A stretch of DNA of 62,078 nucleotides from Actinorugispora endophytica (GCF_004363075.1 NZ_SNYN01000027.1:1-62078); one strand, 5' to 3'. Shown: positions 9,808 to 19,225, counted from the stretch's first letter. Made by a program: numbers and translations. Notes: generated by a model not told the origin, from the letters alone.

Positions 9808-11942
9808 CAGTGCGCCGCGTACAGGGTGTTGCGCAGTTCCGCGACGATGTCGTCGTCGCCGCGTTTGGCCAGGAGTTCGAGCAGTTCGTTCGGGCTGCCG
9901 TCGAACGCCTCGCCGTTCTCGCTGATCCGGCGGGCGATGATGTCCAGCGCCTCCTCGGTGCCGGCGTGGGCGGTGTAGCCGATGAGGCTCAGCGCCTTGC
10001 CGGTGGGGCCCGGGTCGCCGAGCGCGGCGGTGGGCAGCAGCCGTGCGTCGAGCCGGTCGCCGTTGACGGTGATGAAGACCCGGTCGCCCGCTTGGGCGCC
10101 CTGGCGGCGCAGCAGCGGGCGCAGCGAGTCGAACGCGGGCTGGTCCCGCCACACCAGGACCAGCAGGTCGGCGCCGGGCCCGGTCAGGCAGAGCAGGCGC
10201 CCCGGCTGGAGCCCGAGGTGGGTGGCGTACCCCGGCGGAACCGTCACCGGCGCGCCGTTGAGCTGGTCGCCCGTGACGTCCACCCGGTGCCACCAGCGCC
10301 CGTCCGGTGCCCGGAAGCAGCGGGCCGAGGAGGCCACGCCCGCCTTGGGCTCGGGGCGGGGCTGGGAGGCGGTGGGACGGCGCCGGATGGGCAGGCCGTT
10401 GGCGGTGGTCGACTTGGGGGAGTCGGGGGTGAGGGCGGTGTGCCCGCCGAAGCCGCCCGCGGGCTCTGCGGCGTTCAGCGGGACGGCCTCGTCCACCAGG
10501 ACGTACCCGTCCTGGATGCTCACGCCCGGGGTGTTCAGCAGCCACGCGCGCAGCGCCTGGGCGCGGATGCCGAGGGTGGCCAGCCGGATGCCCGCTTCGG
10601 TGACGCTCGGCCGGCCCACGACGAGTTGGCGGGTCTGCCAGCGCAGCTGCCCGGTGTCGGAGGTCAGCAGCCAGTTGTCGTCGAGGCGGCGGTCGGTGAA
10701 CAGCGTCATGACGATGCGCCACAGCGGGATGCCCAGAGAGGGCACGTCGACCGGGTGGTCGGGATGCGCGCTGATCAGGTGGTCGATGGTGGTGGCGCTG
10801 CCCAGCTGCTCGGACACGTCGCGCACGTGCTTGGACATCGGCGCGCCGTCCGGGGAGCCGAGCCACTGGAGCAGGCGGTCCTCCACGGTGCGCTGGGCTC
10901 CGCGCAGCTCGCCGATGTCCATTTGGAGCTGGTCGGCCAGAAGCCGGATGCTGGTCGGTTCGGAGGTGAAGAGCCGTTCGGTGACGATGAGCCGTTCGAG
11001 GTCGTTCCACCCCCGGCAGAGCTGGTCGATCAGGTCGATCAGCGGGTGCTCGCCGAGTTCGGGGGCGGGTGCGGTGACCACGCTGGGGACCGGGACCGCG
11101 ACCGGTTCCATGCCGCGCATCGCCTTCGGCGGGCCGAAGGACGGGCGGCGCAGTGTGCGGCCGGGGCCGAGGAGGGGGCTGCCGCCGCGCCGGGCCAGCG
11201 CCGGGACCGGTTCGGCGGCCTCGGCGCGGGCGTGGGCGGCGGACCGGGACGCGGGGGGAGCCTGCTCCTCGCCGGGGTCGCGGTCGCGGTTGGCGCGCAG
11301 GGCCCGCAGCGTCCGGATGGCGCGGGTGGCGGGGCTCTGCGGGGTCTCCTCGGGGTCCGTGGTGGGTCCGGCGCACTCGGCGCCGGTGGCGTTGGTGAGG
11401 TAGGCCAGCGCGTTGTGCACGTGGTCCGGAGCGGAGGAGGGCATCCAGTTCGCGATGGTGCGGACGGCCTCGATCATCAGGGCGGGGGAGGGGGTGGGCC
11501 CGCCGCTGGGGTCGCCGGTGAACGGGTTCACCGCCCGCCACATCACCATGCTGACGACCTCGACGACGTCGCAGTTGCCGGGGAAGCCCCACTCGCGCAT
11601 CGTCGAGGGGGAGGCGGAGATCAGCTGCTCCCAGTTGCCCGCGGTGGCCAGTACGGCGCCGCGCACGGGTTCGGCGATCTCGTCCATGTCCACCGCGAGC
11701 GCGCGCAGGGTCGGCAGGAACTCGCAGATGGCCAGGTGGTCCCACTGCTCGACGGTCAGCCGGGCCAGGCAGTGCGCCAACCACGTGGGTCCGGCGATGT
11801 CCAGGACCCGGGGGAGGGGAAGCGACCGCCACCAGCCGTCCACCAGCCGGGTGTGCCGAAGGACGTCGGCGACGTCGGCCGACTTGCTCCACCGCAGGGC
11901 GGGGGCGAGGTCGGTGAGGCAGATCGGTGAGACGGCGTTCAT
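9807..11942 (-). CDS. Uncharacterised 711-residue protein, possible sigma-region-4-like HTH
   Basis: I do not recognise this family. The N-terminal ~170 residues are helical and Trp/Leu rich (RLVDGWWRSLPLPRVLDI). A proline/arginine-rich linker follows to about residue 300. A central segment, RLLADQLQMDIGELRGAQ, resembles the helix-turn-helix of sigma-70 region 4. After a second linker come beta-rich segments such as DGRWWHRVDVTGDQLNG and PGRLLCLTGPGADLLVLVW. The C-terminal helical tail includes ELLELLAKRGDDDIVAELR. ATG at 11942 has GAGGT nine bases upstream; a longer frame reaches 11999. It is coupled to the GNAT gene, suggesting a regulator or structural partner with an acetylation output. 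Confidence 0.75.
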   Translation of the reverse strand: MNAVSPICLTDLAPALRWSKSADVADVLRHTRLVDGWWRSLPLPRVLDIAGPTWLAHCLARLTVEQWDHLAICEFLPTLRALAVDMDEIAEPVRGAVLATAGNWEQLISASPSTMREWGFPGNCDVVEVVSMVMWRAVNPFTGDPSGGPTPSPALMIEAVRTIANWMPSSAPDHVHNALAYLTNATGAECAGPTTDPEETPQSPATRAIRTLRALRANRDRDPGEEQAPPASRSAAHARAEAAEPVPALARRGGSPLLGPGRTLRRPSFGPPKAMRGMEPVAVPVPSVVTAPAPELGEHPLIDLIDQLCRGWNDLERLIVTERLFTSEPTSIRLLADQLQMDIGELRGAQRTVEDRLLQWLGSPDGAPMSKHVRDVSEQLGSATTIDHLISAHPDHPVDVPSLGIPLWRIVMTLFTDRRLDDNWLLTSDTGQLRWQTRQLVVGRPSVTEAGIRLATLGIRAQALRAWLLNTPGVSIQDGYVLVDEAVPLNAAEPAGGFGGHTALTPDSPKSTTANGLPIRRRPTASQPRPEPKAGVASSARCFRAPDGRWWHRVDVTGDQLNGAPVTVPPGYATHLGLQPGRLLCLTGPGADLLVLVWRDQPAFDSLRPLLRRQGAQAGDRVFITVNGDRLDARLLPTAALGDPGPTGKALSLIGYTAHAGTEEALDIIARRISENGEAFDGSPNELLELLAKRGDDDIVAELRNTLYAAH

Positions 11943-12344
11943 CTGCTGGGGACCTCGACCTCCTGGCATACGGCTCGCTGGACGCGCGGAAAGCGGCACG
12001 GACGTCCGGCTGTGCCCTCCACACTACGCTTCCCGGGGTGTGACGGGCGCCGGACGGGGTTTCCGCCGCGGTCGTCGCGCTGCCGCGGGGGCACGTCCGG
12101 GGTGCGGACGCTGGTTCGACGTCAGCGGAGCCGACCTCTCGCAGATCGTACGTGTGCGGACGCGTCCTGTGTAGCCCCGGGCTGGAAAAAGCCGGACACC
12201 GGGCCGTGGAGGCGCAGGTCAGGATGTCCTGTTCGAATATGAACATTTACCGGGCGGGTGCCGCCCCGGATTCGCCCGGGCTGTGACCGAAGTCACGCCT
12301 CGGTGGCGTGGGGGGCGGCGGCCCCCGGCTCCCCACCCGGGGCG

Positions 12345-12803
12345 CTACTCCGAGGCCAGGGCCAGGACCGTCTCCGGGTAGATCGGGACGCTCACCGGGT
12401 TGCCCGGGTTCACCGCCAGGCCCACGCCGCGGGGGAGGGCGTCGACCAGCTCCCTGGTCCGGACGACGGTGAAGGGGAGGTCGCTGCTGCGGACGCTCAG
12501 CTGCTCCTGGGAGGTGAAGACCGGGACGAACGGCGATCCGTCCACGTCCAGGGTGGGCAGTGCGACGGATCCGTCGTCCTGTGTTCCCGCGCCCTCGGGG
12601 AGCGGGACCCACAGGCTCCCCTCCTTCAACGTGCCGATGAACGCGGAGACCGACTCCATGCCCGCCTCGTCGTCGTCGTCGCCGTCGACGTCGGCCGAGG
12701 GCGGGGGAACCGACTGCTCGACGGCCGCCGCGAGGGCCTCCTCCACCGGGTTGACGGGGAACGGGACGGAATCGGCTCCGGCGGGGCCGGTCGGGGTGGT
12801 CAT
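12345..12803 (-). CDS. SseB-family protein
   Basis: The 152-residue protein resembles the SseB (enhanced serine sensitivity) N-terminal domain family: a small alpha/beta fold with LWVPLPEG, ALPTLDVDGSPFVPVFTSQEQL and the VGLAVNPGNPVSVPI strand. The stretch around DVDGDDDDEAG is an acidic loop. The ATG at 12803 is preceded by GAGGAG with nine bases of spacing; a longer open frame upstream is not conserved-looking. In actinobacteria SseB-like proteins are common, often near type VII secretion or toxin loci, but no such genes are visible here. Function unknown. Confidence 0.75.
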   Translation of the reverse strand: MTTPTGPAGADSVPFPVNPVEEALAAAVEQSVPPPSADVDGDDDDEAGMESVSAFIGTLKEGSLWVPLPEGAGTQDDGSVALPTLDVDGSPFVPVFTSQEQLSVRSSDLPFTVVRTRELVDALPRGVGLAVNPGNPVSVPIYPETVLALASE

Positions 12804-13033
12804 GGCCGTGCACTCCTCACGTGGGCGGGACAGCGGCGCGCCCCGTCGGGCCGGGCGAAGACGTCCAAACCCGCCGGTAGGCGGCAACGGTATGCTTGTC
12901 AGGCCCGCTGTACCCTCCCGATCCGGCTTGACACATCCCCGCGGTGTGACGAGGACACCGCGCGCCGGATCGTGGCGGCCATCCACGCCGCGATCCGATC
13001 CAGTGTCAGTTTCGGGCGGCATGATTGGTTGAC

Positions 13034-13888
13034 GTGACTGACCTCGATACGAACCTCCCCCACCGCGCGCGGCCCGAGAACCCGACGGCCATCCGCTCCT
13101 ACGTGGCTATCGGGGACAGCATCACCGAGGGTCTGGACGATCCGCGCCCGGACGGCTCCTATCTGGGGTTCGCCGACCGACTCGCCGAGCACCTCGGCGC
13201 GCGGGTGCCGGGATTCCGCTACGCCAACCTCGCGGTGCGCGGGCGCCGCATGGACCGGATCTTCGGCGAGCAGTTGGAGCAGGCACTGGAGTTCGCCCCC
13301 GACCTGGTGACGGTGAACGCCGGAGGCAACGACGTGCTGCGTCCCGGCACCGACCTGGACCGGATAGCCCGGCAGTTCGACGGGGGCGTCCGCCGGCTGC
13401 GCGAGGCCGGGATCAGGGTGGTCATCCTCTCGGGCCACGACACGGGCTGGATCCCGGTACTGCGCGTGTACCGCGGCCGCATCGCGGTGTTCAGCATGCA
13501 CCTGCGCGCCATCGCCGAGCGAAACAACGTCGACATCGTCGACCTGTGGTCGATGGACGCCCTCAACGACCCCCGGGCCTGGAGCGTGGACCGCCTGCAC
13601 CTCAACGCCGCGGGCCACCGGATCGTCGCGGCGCGCATCGCCGACCTGCTCGACCAGCCCATCGGCCCCCGCGAGACGTGGGCGAACCCCTGGGACACCC
13701 CCTACGCGAGGCCGCCCCGCATCCTGCGCCGCCGCGAGACCCGCAGGTGGGCGGTGGAGTTCCTGGTCCCGTGGCTGGGCCGCCGGGTCATGGGACGCTC
13801 GTCGGGTGACGGCAGGCTCCCCAAGCGGCCCGGACTGACCGAGCTGGTCGCGGAGCTGGAGTCCGGGGAACCCGGCCGCGACCGCTGA
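13034..13888 (+). CDS. SGNH/GDSL-family hydrolase
   Basis: The 284-residue protein is an SGNH hydrolase, a serine esterase/lipase fold. Block I is IGDSITEGLDD with the catalytic serine, block III is VNAGGNDVL, and block V is SVDRLHLNAAGH with the Asp-His pair. No signal peptide is seen, so it is likely cytoplasmic. The C-terminal ~60 residues are Arg-rich (RILRRRETRRWAVEFL) and could associate with membrane or nucleic acid. The GTG at 13034 is used here; TTG at 13025 is in frame. The natural ester substrate is unknown. Confidence 0.88.
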   Translation: MTDLDTNLPHRARPENPTAIRSYVAIGDSITEGLDDPRPDGSYLGFADRLAEHLGARVPGFRYANLAVRGRRMDRIFGEQLEQALEFAPDLVTVNAGGNDVLRPGTDLDRIARQFDGGVRRLREAGIRVVILSGHDTGWIPVLRVYRGRIAVFSMHLRAIAERNNVDIVDLWSMDALNDPRAWSVDRLHLNAAGHRIVAARIADLLDQPIGPRETWANPWDTPYARPPRILRRRETRRWAVEFLVPWLGRRVMGRSSGDGRLPKRPGLTELVAELESGEPGRDR

Positions 13889-13931
13889 CCGGGGCCTGAT
13901 CGCCGGGTTCCGCCCTCGCTCGGAATGATCA

Positions 13932-13975
13932 TGGGCTTTCCGCCCTTTAAGGCCCCGAAACGGGCGGAAAGCCCA
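13932..13975. repeat. Convergent-end hairpin, variant copy
   Basis: Arms TGGGCTTTCCGCCC (13932-13945) and GGGCGGAAAGCCCA (13962-13975) are perfect complements with a 16-base loop. It lies between the SGNH hydrolase (+) and EAL-like (-) gene ends and is immediately followed by repeat copy B. Confidence 0.8.
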
Positions 13976-13976
13976 A

Positions 13977-14032
13977 GACCGTCAACAAAACCACCGGTGC
14001 CCGAATTCACCCCCGCGCCGGAGGTTCCCTAC
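13977..14032. repeat. 56-bp intergenic repeat, copy B
   Basis: Matches 97-152 with three mismatches. It starts directly at the foot of the 13932-13975 hairpin and overlaps the stop codon of the EAL-like gene by four bases. Two such copies in 62 kb suggest many more in the genome. Confidence 0.85.
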
Positions 14033-15168
14033 TCCCGGGACAGGCTGCGGATGAGGTCGCCCACGTGGACCACACCCATGCACTGGCCGAACTCGTTGGT
14101 GGCGATCAGGTCGTCGTAGACCCGTTCGCGTTCGGTCCCCGCGGCGCGCAGCGCGGTCAGCGCCGGGGCGCTGCGCGGCACCGTCCGCGGGGAGTCCGCC
14201 AGCCGCTGAGCGGGGCGTCTGGCGTGCAGCGCGTGCCCGTAGGGCCCGGTGATGGCGAGCAGGAAGCGCGCCCGGTCCACGGCCGCCACCGGTCGCTCGC
14301 GGTGGTCGATCAGGATCACGCTGTTCAGCGCGGAGTCATTGCTGAACGCCTCGAGGACCTCCTCGGAGGTCGCCTCACCGGTCATGGTCACCGCGGGGAG
14401 CATGAACTCCGAGACCCGCGGCCCCGGATCCAGGCCCGGCGAGGTCGAGTCGAGGGAGAGATCCGGAACCGGGGCGACGCGCTCGCCCGGGGCCCAGTCG
14501 TCCCCGGCGAACAGCGGGCCCTGGGCGAGCCGGACCCCGGCCCGGCGCAGGCTCGCCAGCTGGGGCACCGAGGTCACCCCCGACGCGAGCGGGAAGGACC
14601 CGGCACCGCGTCCGATCCGGGCCATTCCCTCCACGATCGCGGTGAACCGCTCGTTGCCGGGCAGCCCCGAGGTCAGCGTGCCGTCGACGCGGAACAGGAA
14701 CGGCGCGGTCTCCACGAGCACGTCGGGTGCGACCCGCGCGGTGCCGAGCGCGTACCGGAACCCCATCTCCCGGATGTGCCCCACCCCCCTGAGGAGGTGG
14801 GGGTGCGGGAGTTCCCGGAGTTCGGCGCCGACCATCAGCGTGATGTCGCGCGGCCGCCGTCCGGTCCGGCGGAGAGTGTCCTCCAGGTGGGCGAACGGTT
14901 CGCGCCCGGCGGTGAGCAGCCGCGCGGGGACCGGCAGCACCAGCGGGAGCAGGCTCTCCCGCGAGACGACCTCGCGGGCGAGCCGTCCCAGCCGCTCGGA
15001 CAGCGCGGAGACGTCCTCGCCGCGCTGCTCTTCGGAGGGGAGCAGGGCCTCGACGGCCAGTACCGCCCCGGAGTCCAGGTCGACGATCGGACGCAGTGTC
15101 ATCGGCCGGCCCTCGGCCGGTTCGGTGCCGGGCCGAGCGTCGCTGTGAAAACCCGTCTGTGGAGGCAC
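14029..15168 (-). CDS. Degenerate EAL-domain protein with C-terminal CBS-like region
   Basis: The 379-residue protein begins with an EAL-like fold, starting LRPIVDLDSGAVLAVEALL, where the catalytic E-A-L is kept in outline. The later metal-binding and catalytic blocks (DDFGTG, KLD, EGVE) are absent or altered (FPLASGVTSVPQLASLRRAG), so c-di-GMP hydrolysis is unlikely. The C-terminal third (EFMLPAVTMTGEATSEEVLE, NSVILIDHRERPVAAVD) looks like a CBS pair. A sensory or protein-binding role is inferred. GTG at 15168 is the longest start; ATG at 15102 places the start right at the EAL domain and is a strong alternative. Confidence 0.75.
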   Translation of the reverse strand: MPPQTGFHSDARPGTEPAEGRPMTLRPIVDLDSGAVLAVEALLPSEEQRGEDVSALSERLGRLAREVVSRESLLPLVLPVPARLLTAGREPFAHLEDTLRRTGRRPRDITLMVGAELRELPHPHLLRGVGHIREMGFRYALGTARVAPDVLVETAPFLFRVDGTLTSGLPGNERFTAIVEGMARIGRGAGSFPLASGVTSVPQLASLRRAGVRLAQGPLFAGDDWAPGERVAPVPDLSLDSTSPGLDPGPRVSEFMLPAVTMTGEATSEEVLEAFSNDSALNSVILIDHRERPVAAVDRARFLLAITGPYGHALHARRPAQRLADSPRTVPRSAPALTALRAAGTERERVYDDLIATNEFGQCMGVVHVGDLIRSLSRE

Positions 15169-15384
15169 TCCACAATGGTCGCGATTCCTTAGGGAATCAG
15201 GGAGACGTCCGGGTTAAGAGGGGTTGAATTCTCCGTATTCCCTTACGCTCGGATGGGGAGAGGGAACCGACGGTTGTCTTCGCAGGGTGAACCGCGATTC
15301 TGGAAAGTGAGTTGAAACACTTTCCCGAAATTCGGAAAGCGGGCTTCCACCTGTGCGGACAGGTTTTCCGGGTGAATAAGCGAA

Positions 15385-15473
15385 ACACGGGTCCTGTCGA
15401 CGGCCTCGACGCCGGCGCTCCGAAATCGAGGTTTTCGGAGCGCCGGCGTCGAGGCCGTCGACAGGACCCGTGT
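15385..15473. terminator. 41-bp perfect hairpin downstream of fabF
   Basis: Arms 15385-15425 and 15433-15473 are perfect reverse complements over 41 bases with a 7-base loop. It lies between the fabF stop and the EAL-like gene, both leftward, so it would insulate the fatty-acid operon from the gene downstream. No T-run is visible on the minus strand. The rest of 15169-15609 holds no gene; a pyrimidine/GC-rich stretch with a smaller inverted repeat near 15555-15595 follows fabF directly. Confidence 0.75.
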
Positions 15474-15609
15474 GGACGGCCGTCGCCCGACCGGGCACGT
15501 GGAACGTCGATGTGAGACCGCGGTCCGGCCAGAGGGGGCGGGGCGGCCGCGGAGGATCATCCGGCCGCCCCGCCCCCCCCCGGCCGGGCGGGGCTCCCCC
15601 ACCGGCGGT

Positions 15610-16845
15610 CTAGGCGCGGCGGAAGACGAGGGCGATGTTGTGGCCGCCGAAGCCGAAGGACTCGTTGATGGCGGCGATGTCCCCGGTGGGCAGGTCGCGC
15701 GGCTTGTCCAGGACGACGTCCACGGCCACCTCGGGGTCGAGCTGGTCGGTGTTGATCGTCGCCGGGACCGTGCCGTCGCGCAGGGCGAGGATCGTCGCGA
15801 TGGACTCCACCGCCCCGGCGCCGCCCAGGAGGTGGCCGGTCATGGACTTGGTGGAGGTGACGGCGACCTGGTCGGTGATGTCGCCCAGCGCCGAGCGGAT
15901 GGCGCGGGTCTCGCCGGTGTCCCCCGCGGGGGTGGACGTGGCGTGCGCGTTGATGTGGAAGATGTCCGCGGGCTCGAGGTCCGCGTCCTCCAGCGCGTAG
16001 TGGATCGCCCGCGCCTGTCCCTCGCCCGACGGGTCGGGCTGCACGATGTCGTGCGCGTCGCAGGTGTAGCCGGCTCCGGCGGCCACCGCGTAGACGCGGG
16101 CCCCCCGCGCCGCGGCGTGCTCGGCGGACTCCAGTACGAGGATGCCCGCGCCCTCGCCCATGACGAAGCCGTCCCGGGTGACGTCGAAGGGACGCGACGC
16201 GCCCTGGGGGTCGTCGTTGCGGGTCGACAGCGCGCGCATGGCGGCGAACGAGGCGATGTTCAGGGGGTGGATCGCGGCCTCGGTCCCGCCGGCGATCACG
16301 ATGTCGGCGCGGCCCGAGCGGATCATGTCGATGGCGTCGGCGATGGCCTCGGCGCTGGAGGCGCAGGCGCTCACCGGGGAGTGCGCGCCGGCGCGCGCGC
16401 CGAACTCCAGGGCCACGGCGGCCGCGGGGCTGTTGGGCATGAGCATCGGCACCGTGAACGGCGAGACGCGCTTCCAGCCCTTCTCGCGGAAGGTGTCGTA
16501 CTGGTTCAGGATCGTCAGGATGCCGCCGATGCCGCTGGAGACCACGGCGCCCAGGCGCAGCGGGTCGACCTCGGGGGCTCCCGCGTCGGTCCACGCCTCG
16601 CGGGCGGCGACCAGCGAGAACTGCTGGGTGCGGTCCAGACGGCGGAGCCGGTGCCGCTCGAGCTTCTCCGACGGGTCCACGGCGGCGATCCCGGCGAAGT
16701 GCACGGGGAGCTTCTCGTGCCACTCCTCGGGCAGGTTGGTGATGCCGGACCGACCTTCGAGCAGCGCCGACCAGGTAGTGGCGACGTCACCACCCAGCGG
16801 GGTGGTGGCTCCAAGGCCGGTGACGACGACTTCGCGGTTACTCAT
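15610..16845 (-). CDS. fabF: FabF, beta-ketoacyl-ACP synthase II
   Basis: The 411-residue condensing enzyme elongates acyl-ACP with malonyl-ACP in type II fatty acid synthesis. The Cys-His-His triad is visible as C161 (SACASSAEAI), the first histidine in INAHATSTPAGDTGE and the second in STKSMTGHLLGGAGA, with ESFGFGGHN near the C-terminus. The length is normal. The ATG at 16845 starts at the canonical SNREVVVTGLG. It is last in the leftward fabD-fabH-acpP-fabF operon, 137 bases after acpP, and is followed by a large hairpin. Confidence 0.96.
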   Translation of the reverse strand: MSNREVVVTGLGATTPLGGDVATTWSALLEGRSGITNLPEEWHEKLPVHFAGIAAVDPSEKLERHRLRRLDRTQQFSLVAAREAWTDAGAPEVDPLRLGAVVSSGIGGILTILNQYDTFREKGWKRVSPFTVPMLMPNSPAAAVALEFGARAGAHSPVSACASSAEAIADAIDMIRSGRADIVIAGGTEAAIHPLNIASFAAMRALSTRNDDPQGASRPFDVTRDGFVMGEGAGILVLESAEHAAARGARVYAVAAGAGYTCDAHDIVQPDPSGEGQARAIHYALEDADLEPADIFHINAHATSTPAGDTGETRAIRSALGDITDQVAVTSTKSMTGHLLGGAGAVESIATILALRDGTVPATINTDQLDPEVAVDVVLDKPRDLPTGDIAAINESFGFGGHNIALVFRRA

Positions 16846-16982
16846 GGCCGATCGCCCTCTCGTCTGGTGGTCGGTCCCCGGGGCGTGCCGCCGCGCCGGG
16901 GAGGACGGCGTGGGACGCGCGGACGCGCGTCCCGGTGTGCCCGCCGACGGCACGGCGTCGGCGGGCGGGAAAACGGGTGTCG

Positions 16983-17222
16983 CTACTTCTGGATGAAGAC
17001 GATGACGTCCTGGACCGTCTTGAGGTCCTTGAGCTGGTCGTCGGGGATCTCCACGCCGAACTTGTCCTGCGCGGCGACGGCGATCTCGACCATCGAAAGG
17101 GAGTCGATGTCGAGGTCGTCCACGAAGCTCTTCTCCGGGGTGACGTCACCCGCGGGGACGCCGGCGATCTCGTCGATGATCTCGCCGAGACCGTCCAGGA
17201 TCTCCTTGTCCGAGTAGGCCAT
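16983..17222 (-). CDS. acpP: Acyl carrier protein
   Basis: The 79-residue acidic protein carries growing acyl chains on 4'-phosphopantetheine attached to the serine of the DSL motif (DDLDIDSLSMVE). The four-helix pattern and EIPDDQLKDLKTVQDV end are typical. The ATG is preceded by AAGGAGAAACC, a strong ribosome-binding site suited to an abundant protein. It lies between fabH and fabF, the standard actinobacterial order. Confidence 0.96.
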   Translation of the reverse strand: MAYSDKEILDGLGEIIDEIAGVPAGDVTPEKSFVDDLDIDSLSMVEIAVAAQDKFGVEIPDDQLKDLKTVQDVIVFIQK

Positions 17223-17312
17223 GTCGGGTTTCTCCTTATGTCGTTGCTGCGGGTGACGGTTCGTACACGACGGCTTCGGCGCGCGGCGAGCGGGCACCGG
17301 GCCGCCCGTGGG

Positions 17313-18266
17313 CTAGGGGACGCGAAGGACCTGCGCCGCGTAGGCCAGGCCGGCGCCGTAGCCCATGGTCAGCACGGTGCTTCCCGAGGGGAGCTCACCG
17401 CGTCCGATCATGCGTGAGAGCGCGAGCGGAACCGAAGCCGACGAGGTGTTGCCAGCGGTGACAATATCGCGGGCGACGAGTGCCTGCGGCGCCCCCAGCT
17501 TGCGTGCGATGGATTCCACGATGCGCAGGTTCGCCTGGTGCGGGACGAACGCCGTGAGCTCCTCGGGGGCCACACCGGCGCGCTCCAGGGCCTCCAGGGC
17601 CACCGGGTAGAGCTCGGTGGTGGTCCACCGGAAGACCGCCTGGCCCTCCTGGTAGAGGTACTTGTTCTCGCGCATGTAGATCTTGTCGGCGCGCTCGCCC
17701 GAGCTGCCCCACACCACGGGGCCGATGCCGGGCTCCTCCGAGGCCGACACGACGGCGGCGCCGGCGCCGTCCGCGAAGATCACACAGGTCGTGCGGTCGG
17801 TCCAGTCGATCCACTGGGACAGCTTCTCGGCGCCGACGACCAGCACGTTGCGGGCCGAGCCGGCGCGCACCGCGTCGTTGGCCACGCCCAGGGCGTAGCA
17901 GAAGCCCGCGCAGGCGGCGTTGACGTCGAACGCGCCGGGCGAGGGGATCCCCAGGCGCGCGGCCACGCTCGCCGAGGCGTTGGGGATCTGGTCCTCCTGC
18001 GTGCAGGTGGCCACGATCACCAGGTCGATGTCCTCGGGGGCCAGTCCGCCGGCGGCCAGCGCCTTGCCCCCGGCGATCACCGCCATGTCGACCACGGACT
18101 CCTCGGGGCCCGCGACGCGGCGTTCCCTGATGCCGACGCGGCTCTGGATCCACTCGTCCGAGGTGTCCACGCGAGCCGCCAGGTCGGCGTTGGTGACGAT
18201 GTTGGCGGGCTGGTACTCGCCCAGCGCGACGATGCGCGCTCCGGGGGAGGCGGGGGAGATCTTCAT
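17313..18266 (-). CDS. fabH: FabH, beta-ketoacyl-ACP synthase III
   Basis: The 317-residue enzyme starts fatty acid synthesis by condensing an acyl-CoA primer with malonyl-ACP; in actinomycetes it accepts branched primers. The catalytic triad is C119 in NAACAGFCYA, His in FVPHQANLRI and Asn in TAGNTSSASVP. The ATG overlaps the fabD stop (ATGA), so it is coupled to fabD. Length and motif order are normal. Confidence 0.96.
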   Translation of the reverse strand: MKISPASPGARIVALGEYQPANIVTNADLAARVDTSDEWIQSRVGIRERRVAGPEESVVDMAVIAGGKALAAGGLAPEDIDLVIVATCTQEDQIPNASASVAARLGIPSPGAFDVNAACAGFCYALGVANDAVRAGSARNVLVVGAEKLSQWIDWTDRTTCVIFADGAGAAVVSASEEPGIGPVVWGSSGERADKIYMRENKYLYQEGQAVFRWTTTELYPVALEALERAGVAPEELTAFVPHQANLRIVESIARKLGAPQALVARDIVTAGNTSSASVPLALSRMIGRGELPSGSTVLTMGYGAGLAYAAQVLRVP

Positions 18267-19225
18267 CAGGCGTGCCCTTCCAGATCGGCGGGGGTCAGAC
18301 CCGCGTGCGCCTTGATGAGCTCGCGCGCCCGGTCCAGGTCGTCGGGGGACTTCACGGCGAGCCGTTCGACACCGCGGAGCCCGCGCTTGGCGAGGCCCGT
18401 CAGGGTGCCCGCGGGGGGCAGTTCGATCAGCGCGGTGACACCGAGGTCGGCGAGCGCGGTGCTGCAGGCGTCCCACCGGACCGGCGAGCTGATCTGGGAG
18501 ACCAGGCGGGACAGGTAGTCCGCGCCCGAGGCCACGACCGCGCCGTCGCGGTTGGACAGCAGCCGGGTGCGCGGGTCCGACGGGGACAGCCCGGAGGCCA
18601 GCGCGTCGACCCGCTCCGCCGCCGGGGCCATGTGCCGGGTGTGGAAGGCCCCGGCCACGGCCAGCGGGCGCAGGCGCGCCTTCGCGGGCGGGGCCGCGGC
18701 GAACGCCTCCAGCTGCTCGGCCGTTCCCGCCGCGACGATCTGGCCGGAGCCGTTGTCGTTGGCGGGGGTCAGACCGGCGGCCTCGATCGCGGCGAGCACC
18801 TCGTCGCGGTCGCCGCCCAGGACGGCGGTCATGCCCGTCGGGGTGACCGCCGAGGCCTCGGCCATGCTGCGGCCCCGTTCGGCGACCAGCGCCAGGGAGT
18901 CGCGGGGGGACAGCACCCCGGCGACGACGGCGGCGGTGAACTCGCCGACGCTGTGCCCGGCGGCCACGTCGATGGACGCGGCGGCTTCGGCGAGTTCACC
19001 GAACAGCGCGGTGGTCGCCGCGATGCCGGCGCTCACCAGCAGTGGTTGGGCGACAGCGGTGTCGCGGATCTCATCGGCGTCAGCGGTCGTGCCGTAGCGC
19101 ACGAGGTCGAGCCCGGTGACCTCGGACCACTCGGCGAACCGCTCGGCCATGCCGGGGAGTTCGAGCCATGCGGAGAGGAAACCGGGTACCTGGGCACCTT
19201 GGCCGGGAGCGACGATTGCAAGCAC
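18266..19225 (-). CDS. fabD: FabD, malonyl-CoA:ACP transacylase
   Basis: The 319-residue transacylase loads malonate onto ACP. APGQGAQVPGF is the N-terminal loop, AAGHSVGEFTAA carries the nucleophile serine, and the His of GAFHTRHM completes the dyad. I chose GTG at 19225, eight bases after CAAGG and directly before the conserved LAIVAPGQG; a longer frame reaches 19309. It is the first gene of the fab operon, facing fasR, from which a 200-bp control region separates it. Confidence 0.94.
   Translation of the reverse strand: MLAIVAPGQGAQVPGFLSAWLELPGMAERFAEWSEVTGLDLVRYGTTADADEIRDTAVAQPLLVSAGIAATTALFGELAEAAASIDVAAGHSVGEFTAAVVAGVLSPRDSLALVAERGRSMAEASAVTPTGMTAVLGGDRDEVLAAIEAAGLTPANDNGSGQIVAAGTAEQLEAFAAAPPAKARLRPLAVAGAFHTRHMAPAAERVDALASGLSPSDPRTRLLSNRDGAVVASGADYLSRLVSQISSPVRWDACSTALADLGVTALIELPPAGTLTGLAKRGLRGVERLAVKSPDDLDRARELIKAHAGLTPADLEGHA

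Noticed and set aside
9810-11930. Long plus-strand frame over the 711-residue gene
   Set aside because: Its product is low-complexity Gly/Arg/Gln. The minus strand has better codon bias, a ribosome-binding site and coupling to the GNAT gene.
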